DNA of 64,000 nucleotides from Chloroflexaceae bacterium (GTDB lineage Bacteria; Chloroflexota; Chloroflexia; Chloroflexales; Chloroflexaceae), in assembly GCA_025057155.1 (NCBI GenBank), contig JANWYD010000010.1:166061-230060 (forward strand), in the 5' to 3' direction. A program made the position numbers and the translations under genes. This document shows, piece by piece, positions 27,850 through 36,577 of the stretch. The notes under the pieces were generated by a model. That model saw nothing but the letters and a program-made list of their open reading frames with translations, had not been told where the DNA came from and did no database searches. Each line of letters begins with the position of its first letter. Positions within the stretch are counted from its first letter, which is position 1.

Positions 27850-29022
27850 TCAGCATCCCCCACAACATCTTTCCCGCTGACGGGTTGCGAAAATGTCGTA
27901 GATTGTCTCAATAATGTATTCCTGGTCTTCCGCGCTGAGATCAGGATAGATTGGAAGCCGAATCAGAGATGCCGCAACACGTTCAGTAATCGGTAGATCT
28001 TCAGGCTGATACCCCCACCTGGCACGAGCGTATGGTGCAGAATGCAACGGCACAAAGTGGAATGTGGCGCCTATGCCACGATGTTTGAGTTCATCAAGCA
28101 CTGCGTCTCGGCGTTCCACATCAGTTACACGAAATGCGAATATATGCCAGTTGGGCTCGGCTGCGGGTTGCACATAGGGAAGAATGATGTCTCCTCGCTG
28201 CTCTAGTTCGCATAATCCTTCCCGGTAACGTTGCCAGATGGCTCGCCGCTGTTGATGAATTTTCTCCATCTTGTTAATCTGGGCAATAATGATTGCGGCA
28301 AGAAGGTCAGAGGGTATGAAACTCGAGCCTATCTCAACCCAGGTGTACTTGTCCACTTCTCCGCGAAGATATTTGGAGCGATTGGTTCCCTTCTCACGAA
28401 TGATTTCTGCTTTCTCGGCGATGTGATCGTCGTTGGTGATAAAGGCCCCGCCTTCTCCAGCGACGATATTCTTGGTGACGTGAAAACTGAAGCATCCGAT
28501 ATCACCAATAGTTCCCAGGAATCTCCCGCCATAACGCGCCCCGATCCCCTGGGCGGCGTCTTCGATAACGTAGAGTTGATGACGGCGAGCTATATTGAGG
28601 ATCGCATCCATGTCGCAACTTTGCCCGGCATAGTGAACCGGCACGATGGCCCGCGTGGATGGAGTGATATGCCGTTCAATCTGTTCTGGATCGAGATTGA
28701 ACGTCCGTTCATCAATATCGACGAATACGGGCCGAGCGCCCTGTCGCACGACCGAACTTGCCGTGGTGACAAACGTAAAACTTGGCATAATTACCTCGTC
28801 ACCAGGTCCAAGCTGGAGCACCATCGCCGCCATTTCTAGCGCATGACTGCACGAAGTGGTCAGCAATACGTGCCGCGCACCAAGAACAGTCCGTAACCGT
28901 TCCTGCGCCTGCGCACTGATTGGTCCATTTCCACCGAGCGCTCCGCTATCTAGAGCGCGTAACACGGCTGTGCGCTCCTCTTCACCGATTGAGGCCTGAT
29001 TAAAGGGGATGTACTTGCGCAT
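27850..29022 (-). CDS. wecE: dTDP-4-amino-4,6-dideoxygalactose transaminase
   Basis: The 390-residue PLP enzyme (fold type I, DegT/DnrJ/EryC1/StrS family) matches WecE/RffA along its length. Conserved segments include VLLTTSCSHALEMAA, GDEVIMPSFTFVTTAS, IVPVHYAGQSCDMD, the PLP aspartate in VIEDAAQG (155), and CFSFHVTKNIVAGEGGA with the Schiff-base lysine at 184. GTNRSKYLRG and VDKYTWVEIGSS follow. It makes dTDP-Fuc4N (dTDP-4-amino-4,6-dideoxygalactose) from the 4-keto sugar with glutamate. It ends with an unusual cysteine-rich tail, RCCGGC. No RmlA/RmlB genes occur in the window, so dTDP-4-keto-6-deoxyglucose must come from elsewhere. Confidence 0.9.
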   Translation of the reverse strand: MRKYIPFNQASIGEEERTAVLRALDSGALGGNGPISAQAQERLRTVLGARHVLLTTSCSHALEMAAMVLQLGPGDEVIMPSFTFVTTASSVVRQGARPVFVDIDERTFNLDPEQIERHITPSTRAIVPVHYAGQSCDMDAILNIARRHQLYVIEDAAQGIGARYGGRFLGTIGDIGCFSFHVTKNIVAGEGGAFITNDDHIAEKAEIIREKGTNRSKYLRGEVDKYTWVEIGSSFIPSDLLAAIIIAQINKMEKIHQQRRAIWQRYREGLCELEQRGDIILPYVQPAAEPNWHIFAFRVTDVERRDAVLDELKHRGIGATFHFVPLHSAPYARARWGYQPEDLPITERVAASLIRLPIYPDLSAEDQEYIIETIYDIFATRQRERCCGGC

Positions 29023-29136
29023 TTTTCTAGAAGCCTCTCTAGTGCTTTCGGTTAAATGATGCTAGAGTAGCGATGAAATATCGCTTTTGACGCCCACAGG
29101 TAGCAGAATAATGAACGCTAACAGAAATTCTTTGTC

Positions 29137-30612
29137 TCATGTTGTGCCTACATTGTTTTTCTGGAAACGCGCCGCGAGCATCTCACGCACAAAGCGAGTT
29201 TCTTCCTGACCAATCACCCCCATTGCCAGCAGCAATCCACCATAGAGCGCCCCGCCAATGCCAATGGTCAATGGCGCTGGCAAATAGCGGCATAAATATG
29301 CGACGATGGCCATTGAAAGTAGCGCGGCAAAGAAGCGTGTGATCAGGAGGATGCTCCATTGCATGTTTCTCAGCAGTTCGCGCAGCATCCAGAGATACTG
29401 GCTAACCAGCACCATCTCTGTGACCAGAGTGATAATTGCTGCTGCTAGAACACCGTAGTGAGGTATCAGGATGAGATTGGCGATGACGCTGACGCTGCTA
29501 CTGACAACAATCGCCCTTGCTGCTGATGCCTCGCGTCCAGCAATCGTAATCACATAGCCGAGAAATTCTGAGATAAACATCAGCGGCACGGTCCAGATCA
29601 AAATTGCCAGGAGTTGCGCCGAGGGCTTGTACTCCGCACCAAAGAGAAAGTCTACCAGCGGCTCAGCAAGGATGAAACCGCCGACGGCAAGTGGCAGTGC
29701 CACCAGCAACAGGTAGCGCAGCAAACGCTCATAGATCCGCGGCAAACGGGCCGGGTTATTTACCGCCTCGCGCGATAGTGAGGGGTAAAGCGCCGTGTTG
29801 AGCACGTTTGACAGAGTCACCAGGGCGAACACTAGATTGTAGGCCGCGTTATAGTGACCGGTGGGCACGTCGCCGCTGTAGATGTTGAGCAACACGGTAT
29901 CGAAACGATACGAAATCCCCAGAGTCAGGCCCACGATCCCAAAGGGGAAGGCGGCTCGCAGCAGCGGAACCCAGGTCTGCAGACCCAGCCGGCCCGGACG
30001 AATACCAAGATTCCAGACCGCGCGCATCACCAGCGCCGTCATCACGGCAACACCGGCCATCGTGGCCATAATCAAGCCGTAGTAGCCCAGGCCCAGCCAG
30101 AGAGCCAGGCCACCCAGACAGACGAAGATCAACTGGTTAACCACCTGCATCCCGGCGGTCAGATCGAGGCGCTCGTGACCGGCCAGCACGGCCTCGGTGC
30201 TTCCGTGGAAGGCGTAGATCAGCACGGTGAGCGCGTTCAGGGCAAGGGCGCCGATCATCATTGCAGGGCGCCCGGTGAGGATGGCCGCGCTAACCACCAG
30301 CACGCCGGCAACCAGCGCCAGGATGAGCCGCAGGGCCAGCACATTGGCGTAGAGATCGCTGATGCGCTCCTGACCGTCGGGTTGATCGCGCAGGCGGGCC
30401 ACCTCGCGCACCGTGTAGGGCGCCAGCCCCAGATCGGCGATGAACAGGAAGACCGTGCCGAAGCCGATCACCGCCGCGTACTGGCCGAAGTCGCTGGCCC
30501 CGAGCTGGCGGATGATCAGCACCGAGAAGGCAAATGAGAGTAGTTTAATCGTGATCTGAGCAAAGAGACCGGCAATTGAATTGCGTAAGACGGTGTTGGC
30601 AAGCTGGTGCAT
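29137..30612 (-). CDS. Wzx-type oligosaccharide flippase
   Basis: The 491-residue membrane protein has about twelve to fourteen hydrophobic segments and the MOP/PST superfamily N-terminus (NSIAGLFAQITIKLLSFAFS, then LGASDFGQYAAVIGF). It lacks catalytic motifs. Family role: it flips undecaprenyl-linked repeat units across the membrane for polymerisation by a Wzy protein, here the product of 17808-19247. It lies upstream of wecE in the same direction, 114 nt apart. The RBS is weak, and the ATG at 30612 is chosen because the conserved first helix follows it. Confidence 0.9.
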   Translation of the reverse strand: MHQLANTVLRNSIAGLFAQITIKLLSFAFSVLIIRQLGASDFGQYAAVIGFGTVFLFIADLGLAPYTVREVARLRDQPDGQERISDLYANVLALRLILALVAGVLVVSAAILTGRPAMMIGALALNALTVLIYAFHGSTEAVLAGHERLDLTAGMQVVNQLIFVCLGGLALWLGLGYYGLIMATMAGVAVMTALVMRAVWNLGIRPGRLGLQTWVPLLRAAFPFGIVGLTLGISYRFDTVLLNIYSGDVPTGHYNAAYNLVFALVTLSNVLNTALYPSLSREAVNNPARLPRIYERLLRYLLLVALPLAVGGFILAEPLVDFLFGAEYKPSAQLLAILIWTVPLMFISEFLGYVITIAGREASAARAIVVSSSVSVIANLILIPHYGVLAAAIITLVTEMVLVSQYLWMLRELLRNMQWSILLITRFFAALLSMAIVAYLCRYLPAPLTIGIGGALYGGLLLAMGVIGQEETRFVREMLAARFQKNNVGTT

Positions 30613-30842
30613 AGCTTAACGATTTCTTGTCAGGCCCGGTGCGGCTGCGCCGCACAATGACGGGGTGAGCAGGGTGCACAAAGGGTCTCTTGGGAGATCG
30701 CAGCCTTCCCAACCTCTCCCGTGCAAGGCCTGTATTCATGCCGGAAGTATGGGTTGTTCCTGCTCTCCAAAACCAATGACCGGCAGGGTCATGCTGGCTC
30801 AGGCCCGGTCCGTTGCCGCGCTTATGACCCATCCCGATAGGC

Positions 30843-31910
30843 TCAGATGTTTACTCCTTGCTCTGCAACCTGCCAGGCGATTGACTCGACACGTTGGAGC
30901 CAGGCATCGAGCGAAAAGCGCTCCTGCATCCACTGCCGGGCCTGGCGACCCATCCGCGCCACCCGCTGCGGTTCGTTCCAGAGTGTGTCAATAGCTGCGG
31001 CCATCCTCTGGTCATCGCCTGGATCGACCAGTAACCCCGTTTCTCCTTCGACGACGTATTCGCTCAGGCCGGGCATGCGAGTCGCAACGACCGGTTTGCC
31101 CATCGCCTGTGCTATCTGCACCGATGTGCACCCGGCGCTCCACTGCGTTGTTGCGCGGATCGGCACAATAATGAAGCGGCTGGCAGCATAGTATTCGCGC
31201 AGATGACTCGGATGTACGAAGGGTTCCAGACTAACGTTCGGCGGTAATTCCTCCCGCTCGTGCCCGCCGCGCCGGGAGACCCACGTGCTCCCCACGCGTA
31301 ACTGACAAGGAATATGCGGCAACCGGCGCATGGCGCGGATGAGCGTCGGGTAGTCGCGGTAAGAGAGGCCAAGACTCTGGATCAACCCTTCATCGCCACT
31401 AGAAGGCGCTCTCGGCCGGTAGAAGTTTGTGTCTACCGGGGTGTGCAGCGCGACGACACGTTCTGGCGCCAGGTCCAGCGCCGCGCGCATGCCTTCGGCC
31501 TCAGCCCTGCTGATTGCCGCGATCAGATCCCAGCGCCGCTGCAGTCTGAGGGCTTTTATGAGCCGCAACTTCTTTGGCGACATCCCGTGATGGAAAATGA
31601 CGATATGGCGCACCCGCCGGTTGAGCAGCAATGCCAGTGGTATGCCGACACGCTCCGAGAGGCTGATAACACAATCATAGCCCTTCCGACGAACCAGGCG
31701 GGTAGCGGCGGCCGCAAGACGCAGGTCGCTGCGCAGGAGATCTTCAAACTTCTGGGCAAGAGGAAGGTTGCGCAGACGATTGTAGTCGATGTATTCCGAA
31801 TTGAAGCGTTCCGCCAGTTCCAGGTAGTCAACACGCTGGTGCTGACCGGTGCCCACCTCCGCTGCCAGACCGGCGGGAGTGGCATTGGTAGCAATTGTCA
31901 GAACCCGCAT
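30843..31910 (-). CDS. GT4-family glycosyltransferase
   Basis: The 355-residue GT-B protein begins MRVLTIATNATPAGLAAEVG; its N-terminal half includes VIFHHGMSPKKLR. The C-terminal half has GLSYRDYPTLIRAMRRLP, FVHPSHLREYYAASRFIIVP and GCTSVQIAQAMGKPVVATR, which is the nucleotide-sugar site with the usual acidic residue replaced by glutamine. It ends with a typical GETGLLVDPGDD loop. A longer frame to 31952 adds 14 residues without a convincing RBS. It is separated by about 230 nt from the flippase gene. Confidence 0.8.
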   Translation of the reverse strand: MRVLTIATNATPAGLAAEVGTGQHQRVDYLELAERFNSEYIDYNRLRNLPLAQKFEDLLRSDLRLAAAATRLVRRKGYDCVISLSERVGIPLALLLNRRVRHIVIFHHGMSPKKLRLIKALRLQRRWDLIAAISRAEAEGMRAALDLAPERVVALHTPVDTNFYRPRAPSSGDEGLIQSLGLSYRDYPTLIRAMRRLPHIPCQLRVGSTWVSRRGGHEREELPPNVSLEPFVHPSHLREYYAASRFIIVPIRATTQWSAGCTSVQIAQAMGKPVVATRMPGLSEYVVEGETGLLVDPGDDQRMAAAIDTLWNEPQRVARMGRQARQWMQERFSLDAWLQRVESIAWQVAEQGVNI

Positions 31911-32277
31911 ACTGGTGCTCACTTTCGGCACATTGGCCGGCGCTGCCGCCACAGGCGACCGTCAGGGGCGCAAGTGAACGGCCTGACACCACGAATCTGA
32001 TGCGTTCGGTCAGGAGAGGCGCAGGAATGGGGGGCCTCTCCGCGGGAAACAAACAGATTGTTACAAGCGGGGTGCCGGTCTGCCAGTGGCTGACCACCGT
32101 ATCGATGCGGTTCGTACATGCGTTCGGTGCGAGCGATCAGCGGGAGCGGGCCATACGTTCTTTAGTCCAGCGCAGTTAGCATCGCAAGCCTGGTATATGC
32201 TTGACAATGGTAGTGTACGGAGCCGGGCTAACATGTTGATAACAGTCTGGTTTCCGAAAAATGACAGTTCGTTACTT
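31911..32277. other. intergenic gap, nothing recognised
   Basis: The 367-nt gap between the GT4 gene and a GT2 gene contains the start region of the GT4 transcript. Short open frames exist on both strands but none has a ribosome site or recognisable domain. A TTGACA-like hexamer at about 32200 on the plus strand has no partner -10 at the right spacing. Confidence 0.35.
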
Positions 32278-33408
32278 CTACGGTAGCAGGGAACGTAGTG
32301 CGATGCTGAGGAACCCGCGGTTCCAAACAATCTGTGGTTCGCCTCGCAGTGCTGCCACGAGGTGCCGGCGCGCGTGGCGGCGTTGCCGGCGCTGGTGATA
32401 AAGAAAGACCATCCCCACATGGTAACGCCCGTACACCCGATCGCGGAGGCGACGCAGGTGCAAAACCTCCTCCGGAAGGTGAGCGAACACGCGGTCGAGC
32501 AAAGCTCTGGCGTCGTCGGTCCGGGGATCGAGAGCTGCGCCGACGATACAATCCAGAATTCGCTGCTGCGCCAGTGTCGGGCAGCGTCGCCACGCCTGCC
32601 GCAGATGCTCCTGAGCTTTGTCGATCTGGCAGATGCGGAAGTAGCGCATGGCAGTTTCGTAGTGCAGAATGGCATAGGCCTCGTCTTCAAGCGCTTTGAT
32701 AGCTGATGGCAGGGTCGTGTCGGCAAAAAACCGGGCGAGGTGCATCTGCCAGCTCGCGATCTGGCGAGGATCAACGCGGCCGGTGATGCTGGTTGCGTGA
32801 TAGCGATACATGAACAACGGCTCATCAATGTAGCCGAAGGCGTAGCCGGCGCGGGCAAGGCGGATCCAGAGGTCGGCATCTTCGGCGCCGTAAGCGTTCT
32901 CGTCGAAGGCGCCGACGGTATCGAGGCAGGTGCGCCGGATTAGCGCCGCGCCGGGGAAGAAAAAGAACTCGCGGCGCACAAGCGCCGCGAGCACGTCACC
33001 CTGGCGGCTTGGACGCACCTCGCCAAGCACGCGGGCGCCGTCATCGCTGATTTGCGTCCAGGCCGAATAGACCAGCCCGTACTGCGGATGCTGTTCCAGG
33101 AAAGCTACTTTGGCGGCCACGCTTGTAGGAACCAGCAGGTCGTCACTGTCGAGGAAAAGCAGGTACGCGCCCGCGGCGGCGCGCAGACCCGTATTGCGCG
33201 CCGCTGCCGGTCCCCGGTTGGTCTGGTGCAGAATGGTGATCCGCGACCGGTATGGCGCCAGCACCGCCTGTGTCGCGTCGGTAGATCCGTCGTCCACCAC
33301 GATCACCTCGACCGCGGGATAGGTCTGGGCAAGCGCGCTCTCTACTGTCGAGGCGATATACCGCGCGCTATTGTAACTGGGAATAATCACCGAGACGAGA
33401 GATGACAT
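32278..33408 (-). CDS. GT2 glycosyltransferase fused to C-terminal TPR-like region
   Basis: The 376-residue protein has an N-terminal GT-A domain (1-230) with SVIIPSYNSA, VDDGSTDATQA, FLDSDDLL and the acceptor motif AEDADLWIRLARAG. About 150 residues of helix pairs follow, ending with WNRGFLSIALRSLLP. Two upstream neighbours (33500-34912 and 34925-36577) have the same architecture with longer helical parts, so the three are a tandem family. The helical tail probably mediates protein contacts; I infer TPR-like character from the ARRHLVAALRGEP and AQEHLRQAWRRCP stretches. Confidence 0.85.
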   Translation of the reverse strand: MSSLVSVIIPSYNSARYIASTVESALAQTYPAVEVIVVDDGSTDATQAVLAPYRSRITILHQTNRGPAAARNTGLRAAAGAYLLFLDSDDLLVPTSVAAKVAFLEQHPQYGLVYSAWTQISDDGARVLGEVRPSRQGDVLAALVRREFFFFPGAALIRRTCLDTVGAFDENAYGAEDADLWIRLARAGYAFGYIDEPLFMYRYHATSITGRVDPRQIASWQMHLARFFADTTLPSAIKALEDEAYAILHYETAMRYFRICQIDKAQEHLRQAWRRCPTLAQQRILDCIVGAALDPRTDDARALLDRVFAHLPEEVLHLRRLRDRVYGRYHVGMVFLYHQRRQRRHARRHLVAALRGEPQIVWNRGFLSIALRSLLP

Positions 33409-33499
33409 AGTGGTAAGACAGGCGCAACGAAAGCATACCTGAGGCTGCCCTTGACCAAATAAACCTGTGGAGGGCGCCTCGCCGCTCGCGCCGGACGCC

Positions 33500-34912
33500 T
33501 CAGCGCCTGACCGCCAGCCGGTGTTCCAGGAAGGCGGGCAGTGATTTCACCATAATCGCCACGACGCCGCGGTTCAGGATCCCGGAGGGGTCGTAGCGCA
33601 GGGCCGTGGCGAGGTGGGGAATGACGCGATGCCGGCGTCCGGCGTGGTAGTCGTCAAACGCTGCGGCGAAACGCGCGGCGCTGACCAGCCTGGTACGAAG
33701 CCGGAACAGCGGTCGGGCTTCGTCCGGGAGATGTCGGAGAACCGTTTCGATAAACTGGTCGGGATCGAGCTGGGGTTGCCTGGGCGCGACGCGACGCATC
33801 TGCGCCATGAACTCCTCAGGTTGTTCGAGAATGGCCGGGTGCAACCTCAGGGCTTCGCGCAGATGATGCCGGGCATCGCGAAAGCGCTCCTGGGCGTAGA
33901 GACGAAGGGCGACCACTACGCGCGTCTGCGCGCGCATCTGTGGCGCGTAGCGCTCAAGATGGCGTAACGAGGGCGGCAGGTGCGCGAGCATATTATCAAT
34001 GAACCCCAGCGGGTCGGCGATGTTTGCCCCGAAAGCGCCTTCCACCAGCAGGTTGACCAGAAACCTTTCGTCGCTGGCGAGCTGGGGAATAAAGCTGAGC
34101 GCCCGTTCCAGACACCGCTGCGCGGCGTCCCACTGCTTGCTATCATAGTAGCGCCAGCTCAACCAGAGGCAGGTGGTGCCATAGGCGTCGTTCCGGCGCG
34201 CCTGCGCCGAGGCTGGCATAGCCGGATCGGCGAACAGGTCGTCGAGCATGGCCATGGCGTCGCGCTCAACCCGGGCCACATTTGACATATTACTGCCCGG
34301 CGTCATCCGGTAGGCGCCCAGTGGTTCCTGGACACAGGCAAACCTGTAGCCAGCGAGACTGATCCGCAGCCACAGGTCCCAGTCTTCGACGATCAGGGGG
34401 CGGTAGCCGCCGACGCGCTCGATACATTTCCGTCGCATCAGCGGCGCCCCTGACCAGATCGGGTTCAGGACGATCAACTCTTCCAGGGTGCCGTCAGGCA
34501 GAAAAGTGACTCTCTCCAACTTCTGGCCATGGCGGTCTATCATGTAGTAGCCGCAATGCACCAATCCGATCTCCGGTCGCTGCTCAAGCACTCGCACCTG
34601 ACGCTCAATCTTGGCTGGCAGCATGAGATCGTCATCATCCAGAACGTTGATATAAGCGCCCCGCGCTACCCTGAGACCGGCATTGCGCGCCGCCGCGCCG
34701 CCCTGGTTGGTCTGCCGGATGTAGGTGATCCGGTTGCCGAAGGTCTCAGCGACGGCGGGAGTGTCATCGCTGGAACCGTCATCAACGACGATAATCTCAA
34801 TTGCCGGGTACGTCTGCGCCAGTACGCTCTCGATGGCGAGGCGCAGCAAGCCGGAGCGGTTGAAGGTGGGAATAACGACCGAGACAAGGGGAGTGTTTGA
34901 TGTCTGAGGCAT
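33500..34912 (-). CDS. GT2 glycosyltransferase fused to C-terminal TPR-like region
   Basis: The 470-residue protein has a GT-A domain with SVVIPTFNRSG, VDDGSSDDTPA, VLDDDDLM (one aspartate more than usual) and VEDWDLWLRISLAG. A helical region of about 240 residues follows, with TPR-like repeats (AAQRCLERALSFIP, ARHHLREALRLHP, VIPHLATALRYDP) and the closing NRGVVAIMVKSLP. It starts 12 nt after the stop of the 34925-36577 paralogue, with AAGGG upstream. The sugar and role are unknown. The length lies between the two paralogues, suggesting stepwise repeat gain or loss. Confidence 0.86.
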   Translation of the reverse strand: MPQTSNTPLVSVVIPTFNRSGLLRLAIESVLAQTYPAIEIIVVDDGSSDDTPAVAETFGNRITYIRQTNQGGAAARNAGLRVARGAYINVLDDDDLMLPAKIERQVRVLEQRPEIGLVHCGYYMIDRHGQKLERVTFLPDGTLEELIVLNPIWSGAPLMRRKCIERVGGYRPLIVEDWDLWLRISLAGYRFACVQEPLGAYRMTPGSNMSNVARVERDAMAMLDDLFADPAMPASAQARRNDAYGTTCLWLSWRYYDSKQWDAAQRCLERALSFIPQLASDERFLVNLLVEGAFGANIADPLGFIDNMLAHLPPSLRHLERYAPQMRAQTRVVVALRLYAQERFRDARHHLREALRLHPAILEQPEEFMAQMRRVAPRQPQLDPDQFIETVLRHLPDEARPLFRLRTRLVSAARFAAAFDDYHAGRRHRVIPHLATALRYDPSGILNRGVVAIMVKSLPAFLEHRLAVRR

Positions 34913-34924
34913 AGGCGTTGTCCC

Positions 34925-36577
34925 TTATCGTAATTCTGGCAGGAGCGACCGCGCGATGATGGCGATGACCCCGCGGTTGGCAATGCTCGACGGAAGGTAA
35001 CGTATCGCTCTGAAGGCGTTGGCGAGCGTTTCGGCGCGTTGTCCGAGGGCATAGCTATCGAAGGCGCGTTTCAGGCTGAGGATGCCCAGAATCCGCGCCT
35101 GACAGGCGCTCAAACCGGCCAGGGATGGCGGCAGGTTGGCCAGGACCCATCGTGCATAGCCTTCGGGGTCGGGCAGGCGAAGGGCCTGTTGAACCAGGGC
35201 ATGGGCGAACGCCTCAGGATTGGCGGCGAGGGTTGGTTCGCGAGCCAGCGTATGCATAAAGTAAGCTCTGGCAGCAGGAAAAACGCCAGCGACATAATCT
35301 CCGCGCGCCTGCTCCAGATACGCCCAGCCGCCCAGCCGTTCCAACAACGGCACATGCAGAGAGTGCAGCGCATTGGCTTCAGGAGGCAGATTCTGCATCA
35401 CCCGGTTGATATACGCCTCTGCTGCATCATCTGACAGATGCACAGCATGATATATAACCTGATCCATGAAACGATCAGGCTGCGTAATCAAATCGGGGTC
35501 CAGTTTTATGGCCTGCGCCAGATGTTCACTGGCGGCAATACAGTTGCCAAAGCGATACAGGCGCAGGGCAAGGACCTGGTGGACATACGCCCGGACCTGC
35601 CTGTGGTACGCCTGCACCCCTTCGACCTGCGGGGGAAGATGGGCGAATACGTCATCGAGATACTTGAGCGGATCGGCGCTCCGTCCATTCACGGCGTGAT
35701 AAGCGATCTGCCGGGCAAGCGCGGCTGGGTGCGCTATCGGCGATTCTGCGGAAGCCAGCGCCAGCGTCAGGTGGCGTTGCGCTGCTTCCCAGGCGCAGGC
35801 GGCGTAGGAGCGGAAAGCGAACCAGGTGTGCCATGTCGCATAGGCGCGCTCCTTAACGGGGTGCAACGCGGCTGGAGTACGAGGGTCGTCGTATACTCTG
35901 TCCAGGATGCCGAAGATGCGCCGGGCCACGACCTGGATATTTGACGAGAGGGCGCTGGCATGGATCCGGTACGCGCCGAGCGGCGCGCGAATGCAGAAGA
36001 ACCGGTGCCCTGCCAGGGCTATGTGCAACCAGAGATCCCAGTCGTAGATTCCCCGCTCCCAGGCGGCGCCGCAGACACCCAGTGCCTCAAGCGACGCCCG
36101 GCGCACCAGGGGCGCTCCGGACCAGATGAAGCACCGGCAGATCAGTTCGGTAAGCACATCGGTCTCTGGAATGTCGGTCATGAGGTCTAGTTTCCGGCCG
36201 TGTTCATCAATGGCATAGTACCACCCATGACACAGGCCCACCTCAGGGTGTTCGGCGAGCACCTGAGCCTGCCGTTCGATCTTGGTCGGCAACATCAGGT
36301 CATCGCTGTCGAGAAAGGTGATGTACTCGCCCGATGCCTGTTGCACCCCGCGCCGGCGGGCGCGCCCCACACCCTGCCGGTCTTGCTTTACATAGATAAC
36401 CTTCGGGCCATAGCGAGCCACGACCTCAGCGGTCGCATCGGTAGAGCCATCATCCACGACAATCACCTCGAGGTTGCGATACGTCTGCGCCAGGCAACTC
36501 TCGATCGTTTGTGGAAGCAGGTCGGCGCGATTGAAGGTGGGAATAATGACCGACACAAGGGGCGTCACGCTGGTCAT
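34925..36577 (-). CDS. GT2 glycosyltransferase fused to long TPR-like region
   Basis: The 550-residue protein is the longest of three paralogues. Its GT-A domain has SVIIPTFNRAD, VDDGSTDATAE, FLDSDDLM and YDWDLWLHIALAG. About 320 residues of helical repeats follow (AQRHLTLALASAE, ASEHLAQAIKLDP, ARAYFMHTLAREP, LANAFRAIRYLP) and the terminal NRGVIAIIARSLLP. The start ATG 36577 overlaps the TGA of the Wzt-like gene by 4 nt (ATGA), so translation is coupled to the exporter; a longer frame to 36643 lies inside that gene and is rejected. Confidence 0.86.
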   Translation of the reverse strand: MTSVTPLVSVIIPTFNRADLLPQTIESCLAQTYRNLEVIVVDDGSTDATAEVVARYGPKVIYVKQDRQGVGRARRRGVQQASGEYITFLDSDDLMLPTKIERQAQVLAEHPEVGLCHGWYYAIDEHGRKLDLMTDIPETDVLTELICRCFIWSGAPLVRRASLEALGVCGAAWERGIYDWDLWLHIALAGHRFFCIRAPLGAYRIHASALSSNIQVVARRIFGILDRVYDDPRTPAALHPVKERAYATWHTWFAFRSYAACAWEAAQRHLTLALASAESPIAHPAALARQIAYHAVNGRSADPLKYLDDVFAHLPPQVEGVQAYHRQVRAYVHQVLALRLYRFGNCIAASEHLAQAIKLDPDLITQPDRFMDQVIYHAVHLSDDAAEAYINRVMQNLPPEANALHSLHVPLLERLGGWAYLEQARGDYVAGVFPAARAYFMHTLAREPTLAANPEAFAHALVQQALRLPDPEGYARWVLANLPPSLAGLSACQARILGILSLKRAFDSYALGQRAETLANAFRAIRYLPSSIANRGVIAIIARSLLPELR

